Assembly (NCBI GenBank): GCA_023143375.1
Contig: JAGLHQ010000011.1
Coordinates: 1 to 42,719 of the forward strand
Reading direction: 5' to 3'
From: Planctomycetota bacterium
GTDB taxonomy: Bacteria > Planctomycetota > Phycisphaerae > Sedimentisphaerales > Anaerohalosphaeraceae
Length of the DNA stretch: 42,719 bases
Below the pieces are notes generated by a model, which ran no database searches, was not told the origin of the DNA, and saw only the letters and a list, made by a program, of their open reading frames with translations. Below, piece after piece: positions 8,065 to 15,004 of this stretch (position 1 is its first letter; each line of letters starts with the position of its first letter). Both the position numbers and the translations under genes were made by a program.

Positions 8065-8250
8065 TTAATCTCTAAGACTCGTTACTATCTCCCGATCTTC
8101 AATAACAATAGGAAGATAATCAATCCCTCGCGTACCTTCATCTCCTAAAAGTTTTTTAATCTGCTTTTCTGCTTCGTCCAGATCAGACGCTTCAATCTCT
8201 ACCGTGCCAACTTCTGTATAACTGTATGCGATTGTGTACCCTTTGCCCAT
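8065..8250 (-). CDS. First gene of the leftward operon, small acidic protein
   Basis: This 61-residue protein alternates beta-like and helical segments (YSYTEVGTVEIEASDLDEAE), a pattern seen in small phage proteins with a single alpha/beta fold. It is the first gene downstream of the strong leftward promoter at 8330-8358, so it is probably among the earliest and most abundant products. Such positions often hold host-takeover or anti-defence proteins, but no family is recognised. Confidence 0.65.
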   Translation of the reverse strand: MGKGYTIAYSYTEVGTVEIEASDLDEAEKQIKKLLGDEGTRGIDYLPIVIEDREIVTSLRD

Positions 8251-8329
8251 CTGCCCTGCTCCCTTCTCTCTGTGTGTGCGCTACTTGCGCTTGCGTGTTT
8301 AATACTTCTATCTGTAACCCTCTAACCCT

Positions 8330-8358
8330 AATATACTCTCAAACGTAATAGTTGTCAA
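8330..8358 (-). promoter_or_regulatory. Main leftward early promoter
   Basis: Read leftward, a consensus TTGACA (8358-8353) is followed by exactly 17 bases and then TATATT (8335-8330). Transcription would begin near 8323 and read through the whole leftward operon. It is one of the two strongest-looking promoters in the window and uses the same 17-base spacing as the promoters at 5391 and 37970. Confidence 0.88.
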
Positions 8359-8619
8359 GTCTTTTTTATCTTTTATATAACTTTTTTATTTTCAGCTCGA
8401 ATACCTCCATCTTATCCATGACTTACACTAAATCGCTGTTTTCCGTTTACGTACAAGTGGTTGATCTCGCTCAGGTTACCGCTTACGTTTACCTTTTTTT
8501 AGGCCCTTTTAGCCCTTTTCTCCTTTTAGTTCCGTGGTTTCCTGGCGAAACCTAATGTTACCATCATCGCAACCCGAACAACCTTCCAATAACGCACAGC
8601 AATTCGGCCCTAAAAACCA

Positions 8620-8742
8620 AAAGGTAACAAAGTTGCGCGGAAATATACACCTATAGAGAATAGACACTCTATCTCAAACCACTCATATCGACCCCGATAG
8701 GGTCTCGCATATGTATATACTTACCCTAATTGCGTTACCTTT
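8620..8742. repeat. Inverted GTTACC motifs, iteron-like
   Basis: AAAGGTAAC at 8620-8628 has its exact reverse complement GTTACCTTT at 8734-8742. Related copies occur nearby: GGTTACC at 8474-8480, GTTTACC around 8488 and GTTACC around 8557. Several copies of one short motif in a non-coding AT-rich region suggest binding sites for a replication or regulatory protein. Confidence 0.4.
8690..8704. other. GACCC/GGGTC hairpin
   Basis: GACCC (8690-8694) and GGGTC (8700-8704) are exact complements around a 5-base CGATA loop. It lies between the inverted GTTACC motifs and could be a protein site or a structured origin element. A related perfect palindrome, GACCCGGGTC, occurs inside a small gene near 41384-41393. 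Confidence 0.35.
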
Positions 8743-8800
8743 CTCTATATATATATCTATCTTATTAATAAATATATATAAATAGGGGTTTCTAAATAAG

Positions 8801-8840
8801 TTGCATGGGGTTGCATAGGGTTTCATGGGGTTTCAGGCTC
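8801..8840. repeat. 10-bp tandem repeat beside the terS promoter
   Basis: Three consecutive 10-base units, TTGCATGGGG, TTGCATAGGG and TTTCATGGGG, are followed by a partial fourth (TTTCAGGCTC). The 10-bp period places each unit on the same face of the helix. The array ends 18 bases before the -35 box of the terS promoter. It may be a pac or small-terminase binding site, or an activator/repressor array for the late operon. Confidence 0.65.
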
Positions 8841-8858
8841 AAAAACACTCTTTTGCTC

Positions 8859-8887
8859 TTGACTTCGACCACTTTAGCCCTTAATAT
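8859..8887 (+). promoter_or_regulatory. Rightward late promoter giving a leaderless terS mRNA
   Basis: TTGACT (8859-8864), 17 bases, TAATAT (8882-8887). The expected start of transcription, six to eight bases beyond the -10 box, falls on the terS ATG at 8894. No ribosome binding site precedes that ATG, so the message is probably leaderless, or the true start codon lies elsewhere. Confidence 0.75.
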
Positions 8888-8893
8888 TTAGGC

Positions 8894-9499
8894 ATGGATA
8901 ACACAGTTCTTAAAGAGGCTACAGACTTATCCAAAATCCCCCCACAAAACACTCCGCTATCTAATTTAAGGCATGAAGCCTTTTGCAACGAATATCTTAA
9001 GAGTTTTAACATCACACAATCATATATCGACGCGGGTTACTCAGAAGGCGGCGCAAGGCAAGCAGGATCGCTCCTATTGTCACATATTGACATACAGGCG
9101 CGACTCGCGGAACTAACAAGGGAGAGGTTTAGCCGGATGAGGCTTGACGCCGATTATGTGCTTAAGAAAGCACACCATATCGTTGAGCGTTGTCTTCAAG
9201 AGGTTGAGCCTGTTGTAGCTCATGGTTTGCACGTTAAAGACAAGAAGACGGGTCGGCCTCTCTATACGTTCCAGGCTCAGACCGCAGTCAAGGCGCTTGA
9301 GATCATGGGCAAGCATGTGGCTGTCGGTGCGTTCACACCTGATATTAATATTGAACACGGCCAGATCAATGTGCTGGTCGGTGGCAAACGGTGCACTTGT
9401 GGGGGTTGTACGTGTCAAGGCAGGGGGGTGGCAGTTAAGGCAGGTGAGTCTGCACCTCAGCAGGCTATCACCGCCCAGGGAGGCTCTCAGGAGAGTTGA
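8894..9499 (+). CDS. terS: Terminase small subunit
   Basis: This 201-residue protein recognises the packaging site and hands DNA to the large terminase. The N-terminal half matches the Terminase_2 pattern: RHEAFCNEYLKSFNITQSYI, then the Gly/Ala-rich turn GYSEGGARQAGSLLLS, a DNA-binding helical unit, followed by a long oligomerisation helix. The C-terminus is unusual, with CTCGGCTC (C167, C169, C172, C174) that could bind a metal. There is no ribosome binding site before the ATG, and a promoter lies immediately upstream. The large subunit lies 4.1 kb further on, after a block of small genes. Confidence 0.85.
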   Translation: MDNTVLKEATDLSKIPPQNTPLSNLRHEAFCNEYLKSFNITQSYIDAGYSEGGARQAGSLLLSHIDIQARLAELTRERFSRMRLDADYVLKKAHHIVERCLQEVEPVVAHGLHVKDKKTGRPLYTFQAQTAVKALEIMGKHVAVGAFTPDINIEHGQINVLVGGKRCTCGGCTCQGRGVAVKAGESAPQQAITAQGGSQES

Positions 9500-9536
9500 G
9501 GGGGTGTATGTGCCTTTTTACTTGGCCCCCCGCCGT

Positions 9537-9548
9537 ATATGTATATAC
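9537..9548. repeat. 12-base direct repeat shared with 8709-8720
   Basis: ATATGTATATAC occurs here and again at 8709-8720, both in non-coding DNA on either side of terS. Both copies are followed after two bases by ACC. It may be a regulator site. AT richness makes chance more likely than for a mixed 12-mer. Confidence 0.35.
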
Positions 9549-9620
9549 CGACCTACGAGTGTAGAATTTTTTTCTATAAGAGCGGGATAGAGTGTTATAG
9601 CAAAGGAGGGGAGTAGCAGA

Positions 9621-9761
9621 ATGGCTTGGGAAGATAGTCTAGAAGACGTTGGAGTGGTTAAATTTGGTTATGATATTGAAGAAGCTATCAGGAAAGACCC
9701 AAAGAAATGGGAAATTGTTAAAGAAATGATAGAAAACAATGAAGACGATTTAAGGATGTAG
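9621..9761 (+). CDS. Small acidic protein, 46 residues
   Basis: An ATG at 9621 follows AAAGGAGGGG and opens 46 codons ending in TAG. The product begins MAWEDSLEDVGVVKFGYDIE and is rich in acidic residues and lysine, probably helical. It is the first gene of the cargo block between the terminase genes. The function is unknown. Confidence 0.6.
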   Translation: MAWEDSLEDVGVVKFGYDIEEAIRKDPKKWEIVKEMIENNEDDLRM

Positions 9762-9870
9762 CGGTCTCCCTCCACATATATTTTCCAGAAATAATATAGC
9801 GTTAAGCGGATGATATAGCAGGGGATAGACTAAAAGAACGGCCCATAACACTAAATGGAGGGGTGAGGAG

Positions 9871-10296
9871 ATGGGACAGATGACGGATCAGCAAAGAGAG
9901 AGAACGATGGACAAGTCGGCAAAAGTGGTAGAGATAGCCAAAGTGTGCCATGAGGCGAATAGAGCTCTGTGTGAGACGCAGGGAGATCATAGCCAACAGG
10001 ACTGGAAGGATGCGCCGGACTGGCAAATAGAGAGCGCCGTCGACGGGGTTAAGTTTCATCGGCATAATCCCGACGCGCCGGCAAGTGCGAGTCATGAGAA
10101 CTGGCTTAAGTTGAAGGAGGCTGAGGGTTGGGTCTTCGGACCGGTCAAGGACCCCGAGAAGAAGGAGCACCCGTGCTGTGTGCCGTTCGATGAGTTGCCG
10201 CCGGAGCAACAGGCGAAGGACCATCTGTTCAAGGCTATCGTAGGGGCTCTGGAGCCGTATATTGAGCGCAGAGAGGATGACGCCAAGGCGGGATGA
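9871..10296 (+). CDS. RyR-domain protein
   Basis: This 141-residue protein has a full RyR domain (named from ryanodine receptors) at residues 17-125. The signature positions are visible: a CHEANRALCE helix, W45 and APDW, SAVDGVKFH, a HENW motif, then GWVFGP with VKDPEKKEHPC and a VPFDELPPEQQAKD helix. Stand-alone RyR domains occur in phages. In bacteria RyR domains are found in nucleotide-signal conflict systems and may bind nucleotide-like ligands. A GGAGGGG site precedes the ATG. The gene lies among accessory genes rather than virion genes, so an anti-defence or nucleotide-sensing role is an attractive inference but unproven. Confidence 0.85.
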   Translation: MGQMTDQQRERTMDKSAKVVEIAKVCHEANRALCETQGDHSQQDWKDAPDWQIESAVDGVKFHRHNPDAPASASHENWLKLKEAEGWVFGPVKDPEKKEHPCCVPFDELPPEQQAKDHLFKAIVGALEPYIERREDDAKAG

Positions 10297-10343
10297 GTCG
10301 AGGGAGTGGCTCAGCGAGCAAGAGGGTATTTAAGGAGGGTAAG

Positions 10344-10571
10344 ATGTGTGATCCAACCGACAGGATCGGGGTATGCGAGGAGGCAGGGGATGGCGAGCAT
10401 ATGTGTCTCTGTGACGACTACAAGGGTAGCCTGCCATGCCCGTACTGCACCGAGCGTTGCGCCGCGTCGATAAAGATATGCGACGGCATATTGCTTGGGA
10501 CAAAGCCAAATTACCGCAAGGTCCAGTACATCGCCCCTGGCCGTCGCGGGAGTTACGGGGCGGAGGCGTGA
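10344..10571 (+). CDS. Cysteine-rich small protein
   Basis: This 75-residue protein has cysteines at C2, C11, C21, C23 (MCLCDD), CPYC near residues 32-35, C39 and C46. The pattern suggests one or two zinc sites. The start at 10344 has AAGGAGG upstream. An earlier in-frame ATG at 10293 overlaps the RyR stop as ATGA and would add 17 residues. The function is unknown. Confidence 0.65.
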   Translation: MCDPTDRIGVCEEAGDGEHMCLCDDYKGSLPCPYCTERCAASIKICDGILLGTKPNYRKVQYIAPGRRGSYGAEA

Positions 10572-10642
10572 GGCGTGGGGCGCGGCGTTGCGCGGCATGC
10601 CTGTGTGGGTTGATCTGGTCTTGCGCAGAGGATGAAGAGTGA
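10568..10642 (+). CDS. Possible 24-residue Cys-rich peptide
   Basis: A GTG overlapping the preceding stop (GTGA at 10568-10571) opens 24 codons encoding a basic start (RRGARR), a CAACLCG motif and an acidic end. It has no independent ribosome binding site and would depend on coupling. It could be a chance frame. Confidence 0.25.
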   Translation: MRRGARRCAACLCGLIWSCAEDEE

Positions 10643-10677
10643 GTCAGTGCGGAGTCTAAATTTAGCCGAGGAGCTAA

Positions 10678-10836
10678 GTGGGTGTAATTCTTGATATGCC
10701 CGAGCGCTTGACGCCGGAGGACATTATTTGGGAGTGCAAGTGTGGGTATGAGCGCTTCTGGATAACAAAAGCTGGGTTTCAGTGTTGCGGATGCGGGAAG
10801 TATGTTGATTTTAAAGAGGTGAGTTTCGATATATAG
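10678..10836 (+). CDS. Mini zinc-ribbon protein
   Basis: This frame of 52 residues starts from a GTG with GAGGAG four bases upstream, or 46 residues from the in-frame ATG at 10696. Two cysteine knuckles, CKC and CCGC about 15 residues apart, with aromatic residues between them, form a compact zinc-ribbon pattern. Such small ribbons often bind nucleic acid or a protein partner. The gene lies in the Cys-rich cargo block. Confidence 0.6.
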   Translation: MGVILDMPERLTPEDIIWECKCGYERFWITKAGFQCCGCGKYVDFKEVSFDI

Positions 10837-10860
10837 GCCCTTAACAAGCGGAGGTGAGAG

Positions 10861-11223
10861 ATGGACTTGAATAACGTAAGCACCAGAACCAGAGAGATTC
10901 TAGCCCGAAGGACGAAGTGGGACAAGGTGAAGGTAGAACTCATAGAGCCCTTGACGCCGCATGAGATCGGCTTGGGGCGTGTATTCTCCGCCGAGAGCCA
11001 AGACGAGCAGGAAGCCGCGTATCAGGCCCTTAGAGACCGGATAAAGGCTGATGGCGGCTGGCACGGAGGCCGCAGGCTGGCCGAGGATGCCACGCGGAGG
11101 CTGGAGGTCGGGAATATATTCACGATGGACTGCGGCAGGTGCGGAAAGACCCACAGGGGTATAATCGAGGAGGGACCCGTGATCGCCAGGGTGCGTTGCG
11201 ACAGGCCGGCGCTAGATGTGTGA
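10861..11223 (+). CDS. Hypothetical protein with C-terminal CxxC
   Basis: This 120-residue protein follows a GCGGAGGTG site. The N-terminal 90 residues are helical and charged. A single CGRC motif near residue 91 is followed by a short beta-like tail with one more cysteine. No family is recognised. The gene overlaps the next one by eight bases. Confidence 0.65.
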   Translation: MDLNNVSTRTREILARRTKWDKVKVELIEPLTPHEIGLGRVFSAESQDEQEAAYQALRDRIKADGGWHGGRRLAEDATRRLEVGNIFTMDCGRCGKTHRGIIEEGPVIARVRCDRPALDV

Positions 11224-11398
11224 ACGCGCGGATGATAAGTGCTACGAGTGCAACAAGCCGCTCGTCGAGTTTGATTATGACGAGATTAAAGACTTTGAGA
11301 ATAAACTCGTTTGTGATTCCTGTTATGACAAGCCAAGCAATATCGTAGATTTCCCTTGGCACTTCTTTTCGTATGAGAGGCCAATATGTGCGAAATAG
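11216..11398 (+). CDS. Small zinc-finger protein (two CxxC)
   Basis: This 60-residue protein has CYEC near residues 9-12 and CDSC near residues 33-36, a standard spacing for a treble-clef zinc finger. It is acidic and aromatic-rich overall, which suggests protein binding or nucleic-acid mimicry rather than simple DNA binding. Its ends overlap both neighbouring genes. Confidence 0.65.
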   Translation: MCERADDKCYECNKPLVEFDYDEIKDFENKLVCDSCYDKPSNIVDFPWHFFSYERPICAK

Positions 11399-11622
11399 GT
11401 TGTGTGGCAGACACAGAAGAAGCGGCGGCACAAGAAAGGGCTCTTGAAGAACGTCATCCCGTAGCCAAGCGCGAGATCGAGGTTTGCGCGTCGTGTTTAC
11501 CGGCTAAGGGAACACTACGAAGTCATTTGATAGGACTGGCTTACGCTGGCAATAAGGTCACGGTTATAGTCTGCTTGTCGTGTCGCGGGGTCGACCCTGA
11601 AGGCGGAGGAGAACCAGAATGA
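11386..11622 (+). CDS. Small Cys-rich protein
   Basis: This 78-residue protein has C2 and C6, a CASC motif near residue 34 and a CLSC motif near residue 63, the last two forming a likely zinc site. The tail is Gly/Glu-rich. It overlaps the previous gene by 13 bases and the next by four. The function is unknown. Confidence 0.6.
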   Translation: MCEIGCVADTEEAAAQERALEERHPVAKREIEVCASCLPAKGTLRSHLIGLAYAGNKVTVIVCLSCRGVDPEGGGEPE

Positions 11623-11924
11623 GCGATAAGAGTCACTTAATCGGCTTGCCAAATAATGAAAAGATAGCGCCGAACCACGCTCAGCGCCGTGCTCAAAGAC
11701 TCTTTCAAAAGCGCCATGCTAGAAAGCAGTTAAAGCAGGCCTTCCGTAATATCGACATACAAGTGTCTCGGTTGCCCGAGGAGGAACTTGATAAGCATTT
11801 GGGTTGGATGGCGCAGTGGCTAGATACCGACCAGAAGCGAGAGGTGGTGCGGTTCAGCATCAAGATGCGCGTTCGGGCCGAAGCGAAGATGGTCGCTAAG
11901 GGACGCGAGGAGCTCATGGCATGA
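11619..11924 (+). CDS. Basic helical hypothetical protein
   Basis: This 101-residue protein is strongly basic and helical near residues 20-45 (HAQRRAQRLFQKRHARKQLK), which suggests nucleic-acid binding. It is coupled by an ATGA overlap at both ends. It is the last small gene before the 405-residue protein. No family is recognised. Confidence 0.6.
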   Translation: MSDKSHLIGLPNNEKIAPNHAQRRAQRLFQKRHARKQLKQAFRNIDIQVSRLPEEELDKHLGWMAQWLDTDQKREVVRFSIKMRVRAEAKMVAKGREELMA

Positions 11925-13138
11925 ATGGTATAAGTATTGCGAGGGGTCCTGTAGTCGAGGCAATGCCAAAGACATCTTTTGGGGAATTGTTGTCCGCAGA
12001 GCTTCATCCTCAAATTCAACAGAGCTTTGAGTATACCGTAGACAATACTGATCTGACCGAGAATGAAACTGCCAACGGTGGGACTATAACGCAAGCTAGT
12101 GGCATGGCAGTGCTCGGTACATCAACTACGACGGCAAGTACCGCGCTATTGGAATCTACTCATCATGTGAGATACCGAGGCGGTCTTGGTGGACTCGGCA
12201 GAATAACAGCCCTTTTTACTGCCGGTGTTGCAGATACAGAACAATATGTCGGCTTGATGGATGAAGAAGGCAGTAGCGCCGCATTTGAGAATGGATTTGG
12301 TGTAGGTTTTGACGGTATTAATTTTGGTGTTCATAGATGGAGAAACGACACAAAATTCTCGGTAAATCTTGCTGATTGCGACGACCCATTGGACGGCACC
12401 GGTCCTAGCGGGATGACAGTAGACCTTACCATGCTCAATGTGTTCCAAATTAAATATCAATATCTAGGCGCAGGGCCTATACGTTATTTTATAGAAGACG
12501 AAAGAACTGGAGAATTTATATGTTTTCATACGATTTTACTTGTTAATACAGAAACCGAGCCTACTATTCATAATCCAAACTTCCATTTTATAATGTGGGT
12601 AAATAACGGTGGGACTACTAGCGACATAGTTTTAAAATCAGCTTCTTATGGATATTTTACAGAAGGCAAAACTAGTTTTATCGAGATACACCAACCGCAA
12701 AATTCTTCCGACTTAAAATCAAAAGCCACTGTAACCACAGAGATAGCAATTTTTTCAATTAGGGTAAAAACAACTTATGCCTCTAAAGCAAATTATATAG
12801 ATATTGTTCTTGAAAGTATTATGGCTCAGATAGAAGCCAGCTCCCCCAATAATCTTGGAAGCGTTCGTCTGATAAAAAATACTACTTTAGGCGGTACGCC
12901 AGTTTGGAACGATATAAATACTAATAATAGTATCGTGGAAATAGATGTAGCGGGAACAACTGTCACTGGTGGGAAAACATTAGAGGTTGTTCCTCTTGCC
13001 GGCAAGAACGACAAAGATATTATAAGTTTGACTGAATTTAAAAATATACTCAAACATGGCGACATGGCGACTGTGGCCGGATTAAGCGTTGCAAGCGCTA
13101 CTATACAAAGTTTTTTACTTTGGCGAGAACTTTTTTAA
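11921..13138 (+). CDS. Beta-rich conserved phage protein, probably virion-associated
   Basis: This 405-residue protein is rich in beta strands, Thr, Gly and Asn and has low Cys content. It has a lectin-like look in residues 80-250 (LGGLGRITALFTAG, QYVGLMDEEGSSAAFENGFG, then FHFIMWVNNGGTTSDIVLKS) and ends in a smaller beta domain terminating LLWRELF. I recall the same two-part pattern in phage genes upstream of the large terminase, without a known role. It could be a head-decorating or adhesion protein. Its middle is clearly richer in A+T than its neighbours. Confidence 0.7.
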   Translation: MNGISIARGPVVEAMPKTSFGELLSAELHPQIQQSFEYTVDNTDLTENETANGGTITQASGMAVLGTSTTTASTALLESTHHVRYRGGLGGLGRITALFTAGVADTEQYVGLMDEEGSSAAFENGFGVGFDGINFGVHRWRNDTKFSVNLADCDDPLDGTGPSGMTVDLTMLNVFQIKYQYLGAGPIRYFIEDERTGEFICFHTILLVNTETEPTIHNPNFHFIMWVNNGGTTSDIVLKSASYGYFTEGKTSFIEIHQPQNSSDLKSKATVTTEIAIFSIRVKTTYASKANYIDIVLESIMAQIEASSPNNLGSVRLIKNTTLGGTPVWNDINTNNSIVEIDVAGTTVTGGKTLEVVPLAGKNDKDIISLTEFKNILKHGDMATVAGLSVASATIQSFLLWRELF

Positions 13139-13160
13139 ATTAATTTAAACGGAGGATAGT

Positions 13161-13466
13161 ATGGAAGATGTACTTGAAGGTTATGCCCATGAAAGTATCA
13201 CAGTCTCGAGTTCGGCTATTGGTTTCACGGCGGCGACTATGAAGCCGGAAGGAGGCGCTAAGAACAGACCAGACGAAACGATCTTTGTCGTAGAAACGCA
13301 GGCCATCAGATATACGACAGACGGTACCGACCCTACCTCTGCGCTAGGCCTACTCGGTAGTGTAGGCGATGTGATTACTATTAAGGGCGAGGCCAACGCA
13401 AACGCGTTCAGGGCTATACGTGTCACTACGGATGCTACAATACAGCCGCATTATTTCTCGCGCTGA
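13161..13466 (+). CDS. Small beta-rich putative virion protein
   Basis: This 101-residue protein follows ACGGAGG. The central IRYTTDGTDPTS is the turn motif found in immunoglobulin-like or chitobiase C-terminal-like modules, and the rest is beta-rich with no charged clusters. It may be a decoration protein working with the 405-residue protein upstream. This is tentative. Confidence 0.6.
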   Translation: MEDVLEGYAHESITVSSSAIGFTAATMKPEGGAKNRPDETIFVVETQAIRYTTDGTDPTSALGLLGSVGDVITIKGEANANAFRAIRVTTDATIQPHYFSR

Positions 13467-13492
13467 TAATTTAACCTTAACCGGAGGAAAAA

Positions 13493-13609
13493 ATGTCTGA
13501 CGCAACCTTGACGATTGTTTCTATGATTTTCGGAGGATCGCTGACGCTTATCGGCTTTCATGGCTATGCGGTTATAACCAAGAAACGCTGGAGGCTTTTG
13601 GTTAAGTAA
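13493..13609 (+). CDS. 38-residue membrane peptide
   Basis: ATG at 13493 follows CCGGAGGAAAAA. The 38 residues form a hydrophobic helix (5-27) and a basic tail (KKRWRLLVK). The stop shares one base with the terL ATG (TAATG), so it probably couples terL translation. Small membrane peptides at this place are common. The function is unknown. Confidence 0.6.
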   Translation: MSDATLTIVSMIFGGSLTLIGFHGYAVITKKRWRLLVK

Positions 13610-15003
13610 TGGAAGTGCAAGCCACAGAGCCGATTGACGAGACTGTCAACGAAGGGCCGATAGCACCAGGCACGGACATCGTGATGCCGTTTAATTATGT
13701 GCCTCGCGGATACCAAGAGCCTGCCAGGTGGTTTTTATATGAAGGGATAAAGCGCGGGGTGGCTGTCTGGCATCGCAGGGCCGGCAAAGAGAAGACCTTT
13801 CTCAATGTAATGGCCGAGCAGATGTGTCTGCGTGTCGGGCTCTATTATTATCTCTTTCCTGAAAAGGCTCAGGGCAAAAAAATTCTTTGGGAAGGTCGTG
13901 ACCGCGAAGGTTTTGCGTTCATGGATCACTTCCCTGAGGCGCTTGTAAAAAGAAGAAATAATACTGATCTGCTTGTTGAGCTTAAGGCGCCTTTAAAATC
14001 TACGTTCCAGATAGCCGGTACGGACGATTGGGATAGCCTCATGGGTACAAACCCTGTGGGTATGATCTTTTCAGAGTATGCGCTCCAAGACCCTGCCGTA
14101 TGGGATTATTTCAGGCCGATCCTTGCCGAGAATGGTGGATGGGCGATTTTCGATTATACACCGCGCGGGAAGAATCACGGTTACAAGCTGGCGGAAATGG
14201 CCAAGAAGAACCCGAAGTGGTTTTTCTCACTCTTAACTGTAAACGACACCAAGAGGCCGGACGGAACTCCCGTTATTACGCCTGAAGCGATACAGGAAGA
14301 CCGCGACTCGGGCATGAGCCAGGAGATGATCCAACAGGAGTATTACTGCTCCTTTGAGGGTTCAATAGAGGGCTCGTATTATGCTCGGGAAATGGCACAG
14401 GCAGAAAGAGATGGTCGCATCGGCAGGGTTCCGCATGACTCAGCAGTTTGCGTAGATACATATTGGGACCTTGGCATTGATGATAGTATGTCAATTTGGT
14501 TTATTCAGCGAGTTGGCCGAGCCTGTCAAGCCATAGACTACTACGAAAATAGCGGGGAGGGCTTTACGTTCTATAAGAATATCCTTGATGATCGCCGGAG
14601 AGACTGTGGGTATTCTTATGGAGAGCATGTTATGCCTCACGATATTATGGCAAGAGACCTTTCTGGAGAAGGAAAAACTCGTAAAGCTATTGCGGAAAGT
14701 CTCGGAATTTCTCCAATAGTGGCTGTTCCTAAGCTTGGATTATTGGATGGGATAGCTTCTACAAGGGCGGTTATTTCTAGTTGCTGGTTTGATGCTGTCA
14801 AATGCGAACCAGGGATAGACGCTCTTAAGTCTTACTGTAAGGAATGGGACAACAAACTTAAAGTTTTTAAAAAGAAGCCTCTTCATAACTGGGCCTCTCA
14901 TGGAGCAGATTCCTTTAGAACTTTTGCCGTTGGGCGCAAGGGCATCAGTCCAAAGGTGATAACGCATAGAGATGTATTGTCGGTAGCGCCGGCTATGGGG
15001 TAA
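13609..15003 (+). CDS. terL: Terminase large subunit
   Basis: This 464-residue packaging motor drives DNA into the prohead with ATP and makes the headful cut. The N-terminal ATPase has the Walker A variant HRRAGKEKT (55-63) and the Walker B region GMIFSEYAL (151-159). The C-terminal RNase H-like nuclease shows D287 in WDLG, D345 in PHDIMARD and D434 in HGADSFR, the expected acidic residues. The length is typical. It is followed after one base by the portal gene. The SE in place of DE in Walker B is a common form in this terminase group. Confidence 0.93.
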   Translation: MEVQATEPIDETVNEGPIAPGTDIVMPFNYVPRGYQEPARWFLYEGIKRGVAVWHRRAGKEKTFLNVMAEQMCLRVGLYYYLFPEKAQGKKILWEGRDREGFAFMDHFPEALVKRRNNTDLLVELKAPLKSTFQIAGTDDWDSLMGTNPVGMIFSEYALQDPAVWDYFRPILAENGGWAIFDYTPRGKNHGYKLAEMAKKNPKWFFSLLTVNDTKRPDGTPVITPEAIQEDRDSGMSQEMIQQEYYCSFEGSIEGSYYAREMAQAERDGRIGRVPHDSAVCVDTYWDLGIDDSMSIWFIQRVGRACQAIDYYENSGEGFTFYKNILDDRRRDCGYSYGEHVMPHDIMARDLSGEGKTRKAIAESLGISPIVAVPKLGLLDGIASTRAVISSCWFDAVKCEPGIDALKSYCKEWDNKLKVFKKKPLHNWASHGADSFRTFAVGRKGISPKVITHRDVLSVAPAMG

Positions 15004-15004
15004 T

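Larger units (their letters stand above)
8251..8893. other. Divergent control region and candidate replication origin
   Basis: About 640 bases with no convincing gene separate the leftward early operon from the rightward late operon. The region contains the leftward promoter, repeated GTTACC-like motifs in both orientations, a GACCC/GGGTC hairpin, a very AT-rich stretch at 8741-8784 that should melt easily, a 10-bp tandem repeat and the rightward terS promoter. Repeats next to an AT-rich segment between divergent operons is a classic origin layout. The reading frames here are short, lack ribosome binding sites and are not called. Confidence 0.5.

Noticed and set aside
8352-8555. 67-residue reading frame in the control region
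   Set aside because: It overlaps the early promoter, lacks a ribosome binding site and has low-complexity content.
9499-9530. Intrinsic terminator after terS
   Set aside because: G-runs and C-runs could pair around a long loop, but the stem is weak and no T-run follows it.
14061-14088. SE in place of DE in the TerL Walker B as a defect
   Set aside because: Many related terminases use this form, and the other motifs are intact.
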